Source of the DNA: an uncultured Oscillospiraceae bacterium
GTDB taxonomy: Bacteria; Bacillota; Clostridia; Oscillospirales; Oscillospiraceae
Assembly (NCBI GenBank): GCA_910577415.1
Contig: CAJTLK010000022.1
Coordinates: 1 to 8,106, forward strand
Length of the DNA: 8,106 bases
Direction of reading: 5' to 3'
Shown here: piece after piece, positions 1 to 8,106 of the stretch
How the letters are laid out: every line of letters begins with the position of its first letter
Position numbering within the stretch: position 1 is the first letter of the stretch
The notes under the pieces: generated by a model
The model's database searches: none
What the model was told of the DNA's origin: nothing
Seen by the model: the letters and a program-made list of their open reading frames with translations, nothing else
Made by a program: the position numbers and the translations under genes

Positions 1-239
1 ATCACATGGACGAGGCCGCCCAGGCCCAGCGGGTAGTGGTCATGGCTGACGGAAAGATCGTCGCCGACGGCGCCCCCAAGGAGGTCTTCCAGCGGGTGGA
101 GGAGCTGAAGACTGTGGGCCTTACCGTCCCTGAAACGGTAGAGCTGCTCTACGAGCTGCGCAAGGAGGGCCTTGACCTCCCCCTGGACGCCCTCAGCGTG
201 GACGAGTGCGCCCAGGCTCTTTCCCAACTGCTGACCTGA
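1..239 (+). CDS. ecfA1: ECF transporter ATPase EcfA1, C-terminal part (5' end outside window)
   Basis: This is the last ~79 codons of an ABC ATPase. Reading is open from the window edge, so the ATG at 6 is internal. The visible start reads (H)HMDEA: position 1-2 ends a codon consistent with His, followed by His and Met-Asp-Glu-Ala. This matches the H-loop (switch) motif ITHHMDEA typical of EcfA1-type ATPases. It is followed by the usual strand 'VVVMADGKIVADGAP' and the KEVF helix, then the C-terminal extension characteristic of ECF ATPases. The stop is TGA at 237-239. In ECF transporters EcfA1 pairs with EcfA2 and hydrolyses ATP at the cytoplasmic face to drive vitamin or metal uptake. The neighbouring ecfA2 and ecfT genes support the EcfA1 assignment. 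The Walker A, Q-loop and signature regions lie outside the window and cannot be checked. Confidence 0.9.
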   Translation, partial: HMDEAAQAQRVVVMADGKIVADGAPKEVFQRVEELKTVGLTVPETVELLYELRKEGLDLPLDALSVDECAQALSQLLT

Positions 240-292
240 CGGACGCGATCTGAAGAATGACGCGTACCTCTTAATGATAGGACTGACGCCAT

Positions 293-1189
293 TTGCAACC
301 CATTATCCAAACTGAAAAGCTGAGCCACATCTACTCCCCCGGCACCCCCTTTCAGCGCGCCGCCTTGGTGGACGTGGATTTTCTCGCCTATCCCGGAGAG
401 CTGCTGGGCATCATCGGCCACACCGGGTCGGGCAAGTCCACCCTCATCCAACACCTCAACGGTCTCTTGAAGCCCACCTCGGGCAGGGTGCTGGTGGAGG
501 GCAAGGACATCTGGGAGAACAAGGCCGCCACCCGGCAGGCCCGTTTCCGGGTGGGGCTGGTGTTCCAATACCCGGAATACCAGCTCTTTGAGGAGACCTG
601 CTATAAGGACATCGCCTTCGGCCCCAAAAACATGGGCCTGGACGAGAAGGAAATTGACCGACGGGTCCGTCAGGCCGCCGCCTTCGTAGGTCTGCCCGAC
701 TCCGCCCTGGAGAAGTCCCCCTTCGACCTCTCCGGCGGTCAAAAACGCCGGGTAGCCATCGCCGGGGTCATTGCCATGGAACCCGCCGTCCTCATCCTGG
801 ACGAGCCAACCGCCGGCCTGGACCCGGCGGGGGTGGAGCAGATCATGGGCAATATCCTGGACTACCACCGCTCCAAGGACGCCACCATCATCGTCATCTC
901 CCACTCCATGGAGGAGATGGCCCGCCGGGCAGACCGGCTGGTGGTGGTCAACGACGGACGTCTCCCCCTGGAGGGTACGCCCCGTGAGGTATTCGCCCAC
1001 CGGGAGGAGCTGGAGGCCATGGGCCTGGGCGTCCCCACCATGACCGACCTTTTCCACCGGCTCCGGGCCATGGGTGCCGATGTGGACCCATCGGTCTATA
1101 CCGTAGAGCAGGCCAAGGCCGCCATTCTGAACGCTTTGGCGCGGAAAGGCTCCACCCCGGCTTCTTCTGACGGAAGGGGGGCGGTGTAA
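293..1189 (+). CDS. ecfA2: ECF transporter ATPase EcfA2
   Basis: This 298-residue ABC ATPase has every nucleotide-binding motif: Walker A GHTGSGKST (residues 42-50), Q-loop Gln92 in VFQYPEYQLF, signature LSGGQ (146-150) preceded by PFD, Walker B AVLILDEP (165-172, Asp170/Glu171) and H-loop His204 in VISHSMEE. The length and the extended C-terminus fit EcfA2, the second ATPase of group II ECF transporters; it should dimerise with EcfA1 and bind the coupling helices of EcfT. The start is TTG at 293. An in-frame TGA lies at 284-286, so no earlier start is possible in this frame, and the N-terminus (MQPIIQTEKLSHIY) aligns with the family from the first residue. The ribosome site is weak (AGGA, 279-282). 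The stop TAA overlaps the ecfT ATG by one base (TAATG), suggesting translational coupling. Substrate specificity would come from S proteins not encoded here. Confidence 0.96.
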   Translation: MQPIIQTEKLSHIYSPGTPFQRAALVDVDFLAYPGELLGIIGHTGSGKSTLIQHLNGLLKPTSGRVLVEGKDIWENKAATRQARFRVGLVFQYPEYQLFEETCYKDIAFGPKNMGLDEKEIDRRVRQAAAFVGLPDSALEKSPFDLSGGQKRRVAIAGVIAMEPAVLILDEPTAGLDPAGVEQIMGNILDYHRSKDATIIVISHSMEEMARRADRLVVVNDGRLPLEGTPREVFAHREELEAMGLGVPTMTDLFHRLRAMGADVDPSVYTVEQAKAAILNALARKGSTPASSDGRGAV

Positions 1190-2004
1190 TGGCGCTCAAG
1201 GATATTACCCTGGGCCAGTTCTTCCCCGGCGATACCCCCCTCCACCGCCTGGACCCCCGGACCAAGCTGCTGCTGGTGGTGCTCTATATCGTGGCCCTTT
1301 TCCTGGCAAAGAACGCCCTGGGCTACGCCCTGCTGGCCCTGGCCCTTTTTTCCGCCATTCTCATCTCTAAGGTGGGCTTCAAGGCGGTCTTCAAGGGCCT
1401 GAAGGCGGTGCTCTTCATCGTCATTTTTACCGCTTTTCTGAACCTCTTCTACACCGTGGGCGAGGGAGAGCCGCTTCTCTCCTTCTGGGTCTTCCACATC
1501 TACTGGGAGGGTATCCGCACCGCCTTTTTTATGGTGCTGCGGATCATGATGCTCATCTCCTCCACCTTTTTGCTGACCTACACCACCTCCCCCATCCGTC
1601 TCACCGACGCTCTGGAGGAGCTGCTGGGTGGGCTGAAGAAGCTCCATGTCCCCGTCCATGAGCTGAGCATGATGATGTCCATCGCCCTGCGCTTCATCCC
1701 CACCCTCATTGAGGAGACCGACAAGATCATGTCGGCCCAGAAGGCCCGGGGCGCCGACTTCGACAGCGGAAACCTGATCCAGAAGGCCAAGTCCCTCATC
1801 CCCCTGCTGGTGCCCCTGTTCATCTCCGCCTTCCGCCGGGCCGACGAGCTGGCGGTGGCCATGGAGTGCCGCTGCTACCACGGCGGCGAGGGCCGCACCC
1901 GGATGCTGGTGCTCCGTTACGCCCTCCGGGACTATGTGGCTTTGGCCCTTGGCTTCGGCCTCATCGCCGCCGTCGTGGGGGCCAACTTCCTGGGGGTTTT
2001 TTAA
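1189..2004 (+). CDS. ecfT: ECF transporter transmembrane coupling protein EcfT
   Basis: This 271-residue integral membrane protein is the scaffold that links the EcfA1/EcfA2 motor to the substrate-binding S component. After the family N-terminal pattern 'LHRLDPRTKLL' (18-29) there are hydrophobic segments around residues 26-60, 72-90, 110-132 and, near the C-terminus, 248-270. The cytoplasmic region between carries the two coupling-helix motifs. The first is canonical, Ala186-Arg187-Gly188 in QKARGADF. The second, in AMECRCYHGGEGRTR, reads Cys227-Arg228-Cys229 instead of Ala-Arg-Gly; the central arginine, thought to contact the ATPases, is kept. The gene starts inside the ecfA2 stop codon. 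It is the last ECF gene before the repeat-bearing gap and truA. The identification is firm; the transported substrate is unknown. Confidence 0.95.
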   Translation: MALKDITLGQFFPGDTPLHRLDPRTKLLLVVLYIVALFLAKNALGYALLALALFSAILISKVGFKAVFKGLKAVLFIVIFTAFLNLFYTVGEGEPLLSFWVFHIYWEGIRTAFFMVLRIMMLISSTFLLTYTTSPIRLTDALEELLGGLKKLHVPVHELSMMMSIALRFIPTLIEETDKIMSAQKARGADFDSGNLIQKAKSLIPLLVPLFISAFRRADELAVAMECRCYHGGEGRTRMLVLRYALRDYVALALGFGLIAAVVGANFLGVF

Positions 2005-2008
2005 ATTC

Positions 2009-2035
2009 GTAGGGGCGGGTCCAAGACCCGCCCGC
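2009..2035 (+). repeat. REP-like hairpin 1 (GTAG foot, forward)
   Basis: GTAG (2009-2012) is followed immediately by a perfect 9-bp stem, GGGCGGGTC (2013-2021) and GACCCGCCC (2025-2033), around a CAA loop, and ends in GC. It lies five bases after the ecfT stop. It shares its design with two further copies at 2059-2085 (inverted) and 2097-2121. The loop bases and inner stem bases differ between copies while pairing is kept. No T-tract follows, so it is not a typical intrinsic terminator, though it could protect the ecf mRNA 3' end. Confidence 0.8.
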
Positions 2036-2058
2036 AAGGGGTTCGACCCGATCTGACA

Positions 2059-2085
2059 GCGGGCCGGTTTGGAACCGGCCCCTAC
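2059..2085 (-). repeat. REP-like hairpin 2 (GTAG foot, inverted copy)
   Basis: Read on the minus strand this is GTAG (2085-2082), then a perfect 9-bp stem GGGCCGGTT/AACCGGCCC (2081-2073 and 2069-2061) with a three-base loop, ending in GC. It is the inverted partner of the copy at 2009-2035. The outermost bases GTAGGGGC (2009-2016) and GCCCCTAC (2078-2085) bound a 77-bp unit like a two-REP BIME. The 23-base centre (2036-2058) holds a small GGGT/ACCC hairpin at 2039-2049. Confidence 0.8.
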
Positions 2086-2096
2086 TCAGGACTTTT

Positions 2097-2121
2097 GTAG
2101 GGGCGGCTATCAGCCGCCCGC
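2097..2121 (+). repeat. REP-like hairpin 3 (GTAG foot, forward)
   Basis: GTAG (2097-2100) is followed directly by an 8-bp perfect stem, GGGCGGCT (2101-2108) and AGCCGCCC (2112-2119), around an ATC loop, and ends in GC. It has the same orientation as hairpin 1 and is 11 bases from hairpin 2. It ends 29 bases before the truA start. A terminator role is unlikely because no T-run follows. Confidence 0.8.
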
Positions 2122-2150
2122 GCAAACTCTATATAGGATAAGGTTGATTT

Positions 2151-2921
2151 ATGAGAAACGTGGCGCTGCAACTGATGTATGTGGGGACCGCCTACCATGG
2201 CTGGCAGATCCAGAATAACGCCGTCACCGTACAGGAGACCCTGGAGAAGGCCCTGGAAAAGGTGGTGGGCCACCCGGTGAAGTGCACCGGCGCCGGACGC
2301 ACCGACGCGGGGGTCCACGCCCTCACCTACGTGGCCAACTTCCGCACTACCTCCACCATTCCCTGTGACCGGCTGCCCCTGGCTGTGAATACCCGCCTCC
2401 CCGCCGATATCGTGGTCACCCGGGCGGTGGACGTGAGCGAAGGCTTCAACGCCATCTCCTCCTGTGTGAAGAAGGAATACACCTACCGCATCTATAATTC
2501 CCGCTCCCGCAACGCCTTTTTTGTGGACCGGGCGTGGTTCTACCCTTACAAGGAGCTGGACGTGGACGTCTTGCAGGCCGCCGCCGACGGCTTTGTGGGC
2601 ACCCATGACTTTGCCGCTGTCCGCAGCGTGGGCACCGACGTACGCTCCACCGTCCGCACCGTCCACTATTTCAACATCAGCCGGGACGGGGTGCTCATCG
2701 ACTGCAGGGTCTGCGCCAACGGCTTTCTCTACAACATGGTCCGGGCCATGGTGGGCACCATCGTCTACGCCGCCGAGGGGAAATTCCCGCCGGAGGCCAT
2801 TCCGGACATCTTAGAAGGCAAGTGCCGCACCGACGCCGGTCCCACCGCTCCGCCGGGAGGACTTTACATGAGCAGGCTCTGGTATACCGAGCCAGGTCTC
2901 ACTGAGGGGGAGATGACATAG
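2151..2921 (+). CDS. truA: tRNA pseudouridine(38-40) synthase TruA
   Basis: This 256-residue enzyme converts uridines 38, 39 and 40 of the tRNA anticodon arm to pseudouridine. The catalytic motif GRTDAGVHA is intact (residues 49-57), with Asp52 as the catalytic aspartate. Other family signatures are YHGWQIQ near residue 15, KKEYTYRIYN (107-116, with the conserved active-site tyrosine), GTHDFAAVR (150-158) and the C-terminal GFLYNMVRAMVGT (191-203). The length is normal for bacterial TruA. The ATG at 2151 has an upstream AGGATAAGG (2135-2143) at about 7 bases spacing. The ecfA1-ecfA2-ecfT-truA order is a known Firmicutes arrangement at the end of the ribosomal protein cluster. Here truA is followed by a membrane-protein gene, not by rplM-rpsI. 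The TAG stop is one base from the next ATG, suggesting cotranscription. Confidence 0.97.
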   Translation: MRNVALQLMYVGTAYHGWQIQNNAVTVQETLEKALEKVVGHPVKCTGAGRTDAGVHALTYVANFRTTSTIPCDRLPLAVNTRLPADIVVTRAVDVSEGFNAISSCVKKEYTYRIYNSRSRNAFFVDRAWFYPYKELDVDVLQAAADGFVGTHDFAAVRSVGTDVRSTVRTVHYFNISRDGVLIDCRVCANGFLYNMVRAMVGTIVYAAEGKFPPEAIPDILEGKCRTDAGPTAPPGGLYMSRLWYTEPGLTEGEMT

Positions 2922-2922
2922 G

Positions 2923-4083
2923 ATGGACAAGACGAAACGCTCCCTCCCCCGCCGGGTATTGACCTTCCTCCTCACCGCCGTTCTGGTGCTTGGCTCGGTG
3001 TTTTTAATCGCCAACTGGCAAAAGCTGAATTTTGACTTTATCCGCCGCTACTTCGCCTACCGCAACCTCACACGCAGCGAGAACGGCCAGGTGGAATCCT
3101 TCTCCTATGACGGCGGGCTGAACAGCTCCTTTCTCCGGGTGGGCGGCGACCTGCTGGTGTGCTCCGCAGGCGGCGTGCGCCTATACTCCGAGGGGGGCGC
3201 GGCCTATGTGGACCAGGTCTGCGCCCTTACAAATCCCGTCCTCTCCTCCGGTGGAGACGTGGGACTGGTCTACGACGCGGGAGGCCGCGACCTCTTCGTC
3301 TACCAGAACCATGAGCTGGTCTTTTCCCTCACCACTGATGAGGGTCGGACCCTCCTCTCTGCCTCCCTCTCCGCCCAGGGCCGGCTCACCACCGTCACCC
3401 AGCAGAGCGGCGTCAAGGGCTCGGTGACGGTATACGACGCCTCCTTCCAGCCCAGCTGGGGGGTCAACCTCTCCTCCCGCTTTGTCACCGACGCCATCCT
3501 CTCCCCCGACGGGACCGCCCTGGCGGTGCTCACCGCGGGGCAGACGGTTGGCGTCTACGACAGCCAGGTCGCCCTCTACTCCCAGGCCCACGCCGCCGGC
3601 GACCCCACCCCCGACGCGGTGTGCTCCCTGGGCAACAACGCCGTTCTGAAGGTGGCCTGGCCCTCCGGTCCCCTCCGGGTGCTGGGCGAGACCGCTCTGT
3701 GCTACGTCACCGCCGACGGCACCCTGGCCGGGAGCTACCCCTACTCCTACCGCTACCTCAAGGGCTTCTCCCTGGACGGGGACAGCTTTTCCACCCTCCT
3801 GCTGGGCAAATACCGGGCGGGCACCGAGGCCGAGCTCATCACCGTGGGTCTGGACGGTCAGGCCGTGGCCTCCCTGCCCCTGGACCAGCAAATTTTATCC
3901 CTCTCCTCCGCAGGGCGGTATCTCTCCATCCTCACCGCCGACGGTCTGAGCATTTATACCGGCGACCTTAAGCCCTACCACAGCTCCGCCGACCTTCTGG
4001 GCGAGCGAAAGCTCCTCCAGCGCCCCGACGGCACCGTCACCCTCCTGGGCGACGAGACCGCCCGGCTCTACCTCCCCGACTGA
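2923..4083 (+). CDS. membrane-anchored beta-propeller-like protein, DUF5711 family
   Basis: This is a 386-residue protein of unknown function. A basic N-terminus (KTKRSLPRR) precedes one hydrophobic segment (about residues 12-31), so it is probably a signal anchor with the rest outside the cytoplasm. The remainder is rich in short beta strands with recurring 'x-hydrophobic-x-hydrophobic-Ser/Asp-x-G' blades (for example DLLVCSAGGVRLYS, ILSPDGTALAVLT, YLSILTADGLSIY), as in WD/PQQ-type propellers. I recognise this as DUF5711-like from its overall pattern; no catalytic motif is seen. The start at 2923 has a GAGGGGGAG ribosome site (2904-2912) inside the end of truA. It is followed 31 bases later by the CvpA-family gene, so the two may function together at the envelope, but this is inference. 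Confidence 0.8.
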   Translation: MDKTKRSLPRRVLTFLLTAVLVLGSVFLIANWQKLNFDFIRRYFAYRNLTRSENGQVESFSYDGGLNSSFLRVGGDLLVCSAGGVRLYSEGGAAYVDQVCALTNPVLSSGGDVGLVYDAGGRDLFVYQNHELVFSLTTDEGRTLLSASLSAQGRLTTVTQQSGVKGSVTVYDASFQPSWGVNLSSRFVTDAILSPDGTALAVLTAGQTVGVYDSQVALYSQAHAAGDPTPDAVCSLGNNAVLKVAWPSGPLRVLGETALCYVTADGTLAGSYPYSYRYLKGFSLDGDSFSTLLLGKYRAGTEAELITVGLDGQAVASLPLDQQILSLSSAGRYLSILTADGLSIYTGDLKPYHSSADLLGERKLLQRPDGTVTLLGDETARLYLPD

Positions 4084-4114
4084 TCCCACCCTCCCGGAAA
4101 GAAGGTAATCATTC

Positions 4115-4795
4115 ATGGTAACTCCTATCCTCATTGACATCCTCATCGTGGCCGCCCTGGTCTTCTTTGCCTGGCGCGGAGAACGCAGGGGCTTTATCCT
4201 CACCCTGTGCTCCCTGGTGGCCGTCCTGGTGGCCTTTGTCGGCGCCACCATCATCACCAACGCCGCCGCCCCCAAGGTGGCCGAGTACATACAGCCCAAG
4301 CTGGAGCAGTCCATCCAGGAGACCTTGGACGAGAAGGCCCAGGAGGTGGACCTCATCGACTACTTCCAGGCCGAGGACGTGATGGCCGCCCTCCGGGAAA
4401 AGGGCGGGGTGTATGAGTGGGCCGCCGACTCCCTTGAGGATATCTTACGGGACGCCGACTTCAGCTCCTACACCCAGCAGGCCGCCAAAACCGCCGCGGC
4501 TCTGGCGGGGCAGCTTTCCCGGAGTATCCTCTTCCCCATTGTCTTTCTGCTGCTGCTCATTGCCTGGTTCTTTGTCTCCCACGCGTTGGACCTGGTATCC
4601 AAGGTGCCGGTCATCAATTCCCTGAACCACGGTCTGGGCGGCGCCATCGGCCTTATCAAGGGCGTGGTGGTGGTCTATGTGGCGGTCTGGCTCCTGTGCG
4701 GACCCTTGGGGGCCATCTCCCCCCAGATGACCCAGGAGACCCATCTGCTCCGCCTGATGACCCAGTATGATCCCATCGGCCTGTTGGGGAAATAA
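4115..4795 (+). CDS. CvpA family membrane protein
   Basis: This 226-residue protein has four predicted membrane segments, at about residues 4-20, 27-48, 138-158 and 174-197. The first pair contains the family-like pattern 'DILIVAALVFFAWRGERRGF', where the RG.RRGF turn between helices 1 and 2 is typical of CvpA/colicin V production proteins. The last helix has the usual G-hydrophobic-hydrophobic-K-G motif (GLIKGVVVV). Between helices 2 and 3 there is a loop of about 90 residues (49-137), largely charged and helical. This makes the protein longer than the usual CvpA of roughly 160-180 residues; the expanded form is familiar in Clostridia. The start ATG has a good ribosome site (GAAAGAAGG, 4097-4105, 9-base spacing). 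CvpA proteins are linked to envelope functions, but their exact biochemical role is not established. It is the last gene of the likely truA-led group. Confidence 0.85.
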   Translation: MVTPILIDILIVAALVFFAWRGERRGFILTLCSLVAVLVAFVGATIITNAAAPKVAEYIQPKLEQSIQETLDEKAQEVDLIDYFQAEDVMAALREKGGVYEWAADSLEDILRDADFSSYTQQAAKTAAALAGQLSRSILFPIVFLLLLIAWFFVSHALDLVSKVPVINSLNHGLGGAIGLIKGVVVVYVAVWLLCGPLGAISPQMTQETHLLRLMTQYDPIGLLGK

Positions 4796-4855
4796 GCCTC
4801 CCCTGGCCCCGCCATGGTTTCTCCGCCAGTTCACGGCAGAGCTTCCAGAGGAATC

Positions 4856-4884
4856 TTGACTTTTCTTCATATCCAGTTCATAAT
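4856..4884 (+). promoter_or_regulatory. sigmaA-type promoter of the Clp ATPase gene
   Basis: The -35 is TTGACT (4856-4861) and the -10 is CATAAT (4879-4884), with exactly 17 bases between them, each one base off consensus. Transcription should begin near 4890-4892, leaving an untranslated leader of about 90 bases before the ATG at 4982. This is the one AT-richer stretch in a GC-rich region. Two TTACA words separated by GTAG (4891-4904) lie at the expected start point and could be an operator, but no CIRCE element or CtsR heptad pair matches. Confidence 0.8.
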
Positions 4885-4906
4885 TTGAGTTTACAGTAGT
4901 TACACT

Positions 4907-4925
4907 CAGCCGAAAAGTCGGCCTG
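4907..4925 (+). other. leader hairpin A upstream of the Clp ATPase gene
   Basis: CAGCCGA (4907-4913) pairs with TCGGC-TG (4918-4925) around the loop AAAG, with one bulged C. It lies early in the predicted mRNA leader. There is no T-run, so it is not an obvious attenuator. Function unknown. Confidence 0.5.
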
Positions 4926-4946
4926 TGTGACGCGACCACCGCCCCA

Positions 4947-4973
4947 GGGGGAAACGCCCCCGTTCCAAAGGAG
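4947..4973 (+). promoter_or_regulatory. leader hairpin B and Shine-Dalgarno of the Clp ATPase gene
   Basis: GGGGG (4947-4951) and CCCCC (4957-4961) form a five-pair GC stem around AAACG. Five bases later comes a strong ribosome site AAAGGAG (4967-4973), 8 bases before the ATG at 4982, which fixes that start. The ribosome site itself is not inside the stem. Whether the hairpin affects translation is not known from the sequence. Confidence 0.6.
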
Positions 4974-4981
4974 TTGAGAAT

Positions 4982-7540
<2,559 letters not shown>

Positions 7541-7560
7541 CCCTTCCCTTGTTGAGTGAA

Positions 7561-7596
7561 AAGCCCGGAGCCTCACGGCTCCGGGCTTGTTTCTTC
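7561..7596 (+). terminator. intrinsic terminator after the Clp ATPase gene, possibly bidirectional
   Basis: A perfect 12-bp stem runs from AAGCCCGGAGCC (7561-7572) to GGCTCCGGGCTT (7577-7588) around the loop TCAC, followed by a T-rich tail GTTTCTTC (7589-7596). It begins 20 bases after the Clp stop. An A-run upstream (7559-7562) gives TTTT on the minus strand, and the convergent minus-strand gene ends at 7596, so the same hairpin may stop both transcripts. Confidence 0.93.
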
Positions 7597-8106
7597 TATA
7601 ACAGCACTTGAATTTTCAGTGCCCAGTCATGGCTCCCTCCTGGCTCCAGCCGGAGCGCGCCGGGGCGCCGGAACAAGTCGTGACCGCCCCCCTCCAGCCC
7701 TGACCATGGCTCAATACAGACAAAGCCGGGGACGCCGGGCATGCTCCAGAGCACCGCATGGGGCCACTCTGCCGTATCCACCCGCAGGGCGTTCCCTGTG
7801 CCCTTCTCCTCCAACTGCACCCAGTCTGAGCGCAGATGGGGAAAGTAGACGCAGTCCTGGGAAAAGCTGTCCTCACTCAGGGAAAAGACCCCCTCCGGGC
7901 AGTTCGCTTCCGGCTTTTCAAAGCGGATGATGTAGTCCTTTCGCGCCTTGCTGGGGGTATAGGGGCAGCGAAAGGCGGGATGGAAGCCCATCTGGACCGG
8001 CATCGGGTCAGGGGAGCGGTTGACCGCAGCGCAGGCCACCGTCAGCTCCTCTCCCTCCAGGGAAAACCGGGTACGCAGGGAGCAGCTCCACGGAAACCGC
8101 TCCTCA
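7596..8106 (-). CDS. aldose 1-epimerase (galactose mutarotase) family protein, C-terminal part
   Basis: This is the last ~170 residues of a minus-strand gene whose 5' end lies beyond the window. The frame stays open to base 8106, so the GTG at 8037-8039 is internal. Upstream of it the translation continues with a strand-rich stretch ending SLEGEELTVACAAVNRS, which fits the beta-sandwich of the family. Recognisable motifs are MGFHPAFRCP, containing the His expected to be catalytic in the LacX-like branch, FVCIEPWSGLEG, with the matching acidic residue, and a terminal LEPGGSHDWALKIQVL strand. These enzymes interconvert alpha and beta anomers of sugars in the cytoplasm. The stop TAG (7596-7598) abuts the terminator shared with the convergent Clp gene. 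The exact sugar cannot be told from this part. Confidence 0.87.
   Translation of the reverse strand, partial: EERFPWSCSLRTRFSLEGEELTVACAAVNRSPDPMPVQMGFHPAFRCPYTPSKARKDYIIRFEKPEANCPEGVFSLSEDSFSQDCVYFPHLRSDWVQLEEKGTGNALRVDTAEWPHAVLWSMPGVPGFVCIEPWSGLEGGGHDLFRRPGALRLEPGGSHDWALKIQVLL

Noticed and set aside
149..2037. Long minus-strand open frames opposite ecfA2 (149-1057) and ecfT (1096-2037)
   Set aside because: They have the same register effect as above, with biased composition and no family motifs, opposite genes with complete motif sets.
2039..2051. GGTTCGACC resembling a tRNA T-arm
   Set aside because: Only a four-pair stem fits and no acceptor, D or anticodon arm surrounds it; it is the centre of the repeat unit.
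2130..2143. TATATA as a -10 box for a truA promoter
   Set aside because: No acceptable -35 lies 16-18 bases upstream, and transcription would begin almost at the ribosome site.
3181..3891. A 236-codon minus-strand frame opposite the DUF5711-like gene
   Set aside because: Its composition is rich in Gly, Val and Gln with no recognisable domain; the plus-strand reading has an anchor segment, a ribosome site and propeller-like repeats.
4786..4806. GGGGA/TCCCC inverted repeat at the end of the CvpA-family gene as a terminator
   Set aside because: It has a five-pair stem with an eight-base loop and no following T-run, which is too weak to call.
4851..4870. CTTGACT as a CtsR heptad
   Set aside because: Only one partial heptad is present, with no second copy at the required spacing, and it is explained by the -35 box.
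4887..4907. GAGT...ACTC imperfect inverted repeat as a CIRCE (HrcA) operator
   Set aside because: CIRCE is TTAGCACTC-N9-GAGTGCTAA; here the half-sites are in the opposite order and only four bases match on each side.
8037..8039. GTG as the start of the minus-strand aldose epimerase gene
   Set aside because: The frame is open to the window edge with family-like sequence upstream, and ~147 residues would be about half the usual length.

Overview
The window is GC-rich (third codon positions are mostly G or C). It reads as a chromosomal segment from a Gram-positive anaerobe of the Clostridia, most likely an Oscillospiraceae/Flavonifractor-like gut bacterium. That placement is an inference from the codon use, the Firmicutes-type ecfA1-ecfA2-ecfT-truA gene order and the family of the Clp ATPase. 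No reference comparison was possible.

Layout. Positions 1-2004 hold the energising module of an ECF vitamin transporter: the 3' end of ecfA1, complete ecfA2 (TTG start) and ecfT, which overlaps ecfA2 by one base. A 146-base gap (2005-2150) carries three short hairpins that share one design, each with GTAG directly at its 5' foot; two face each other and the third lies 11 bases further on. They look like REP/BIME elements. Next come truA (tRNA pseudouridine synthase), a membrane-anchored DUF5711-like beta-propeller protein starting one base after the truA stop, and a four-helix CvpA-family membrane protein. All are on the plus strand and closely spaced, so they may form one operon.

At 4796-4981 there is a clear sigmaA-type promoter and a roughly 90-base structured leader. 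These drive a separate gene (4982-7540) for an unusual Clp/Hsp100 ATPase: an N-terminal four-cysteine zinc ribbon like that of McsA/ClpE, an acidic then lysine-rich linker, two AAA+ modules, a long middle coiled coil that seems to contain a duplicated UVR-like helix, and a VGF tripeptide where ClpP-docking loops lie. A perfect 12-bp-stem terminator follows. It sits between this gene and a convergent minus-strand gene, cut by the window end, for an aldose 1-epimerase (galactose mutarotase) family protein.

Functional picture: EcfA1, EcfA2 and EcfT would form the shared ATP-driven base for substrate-binding S components encoded elsewhere. TruA belongs to translation. The Clp ATPase is probably an unfoldase feeding ClpP. 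No mobile-element gene, CRISPR array, rRNA or tRNA gene was seen. The most unusual items are the GTAG-footed repeats and the domain architecture of the Clp ATPase.
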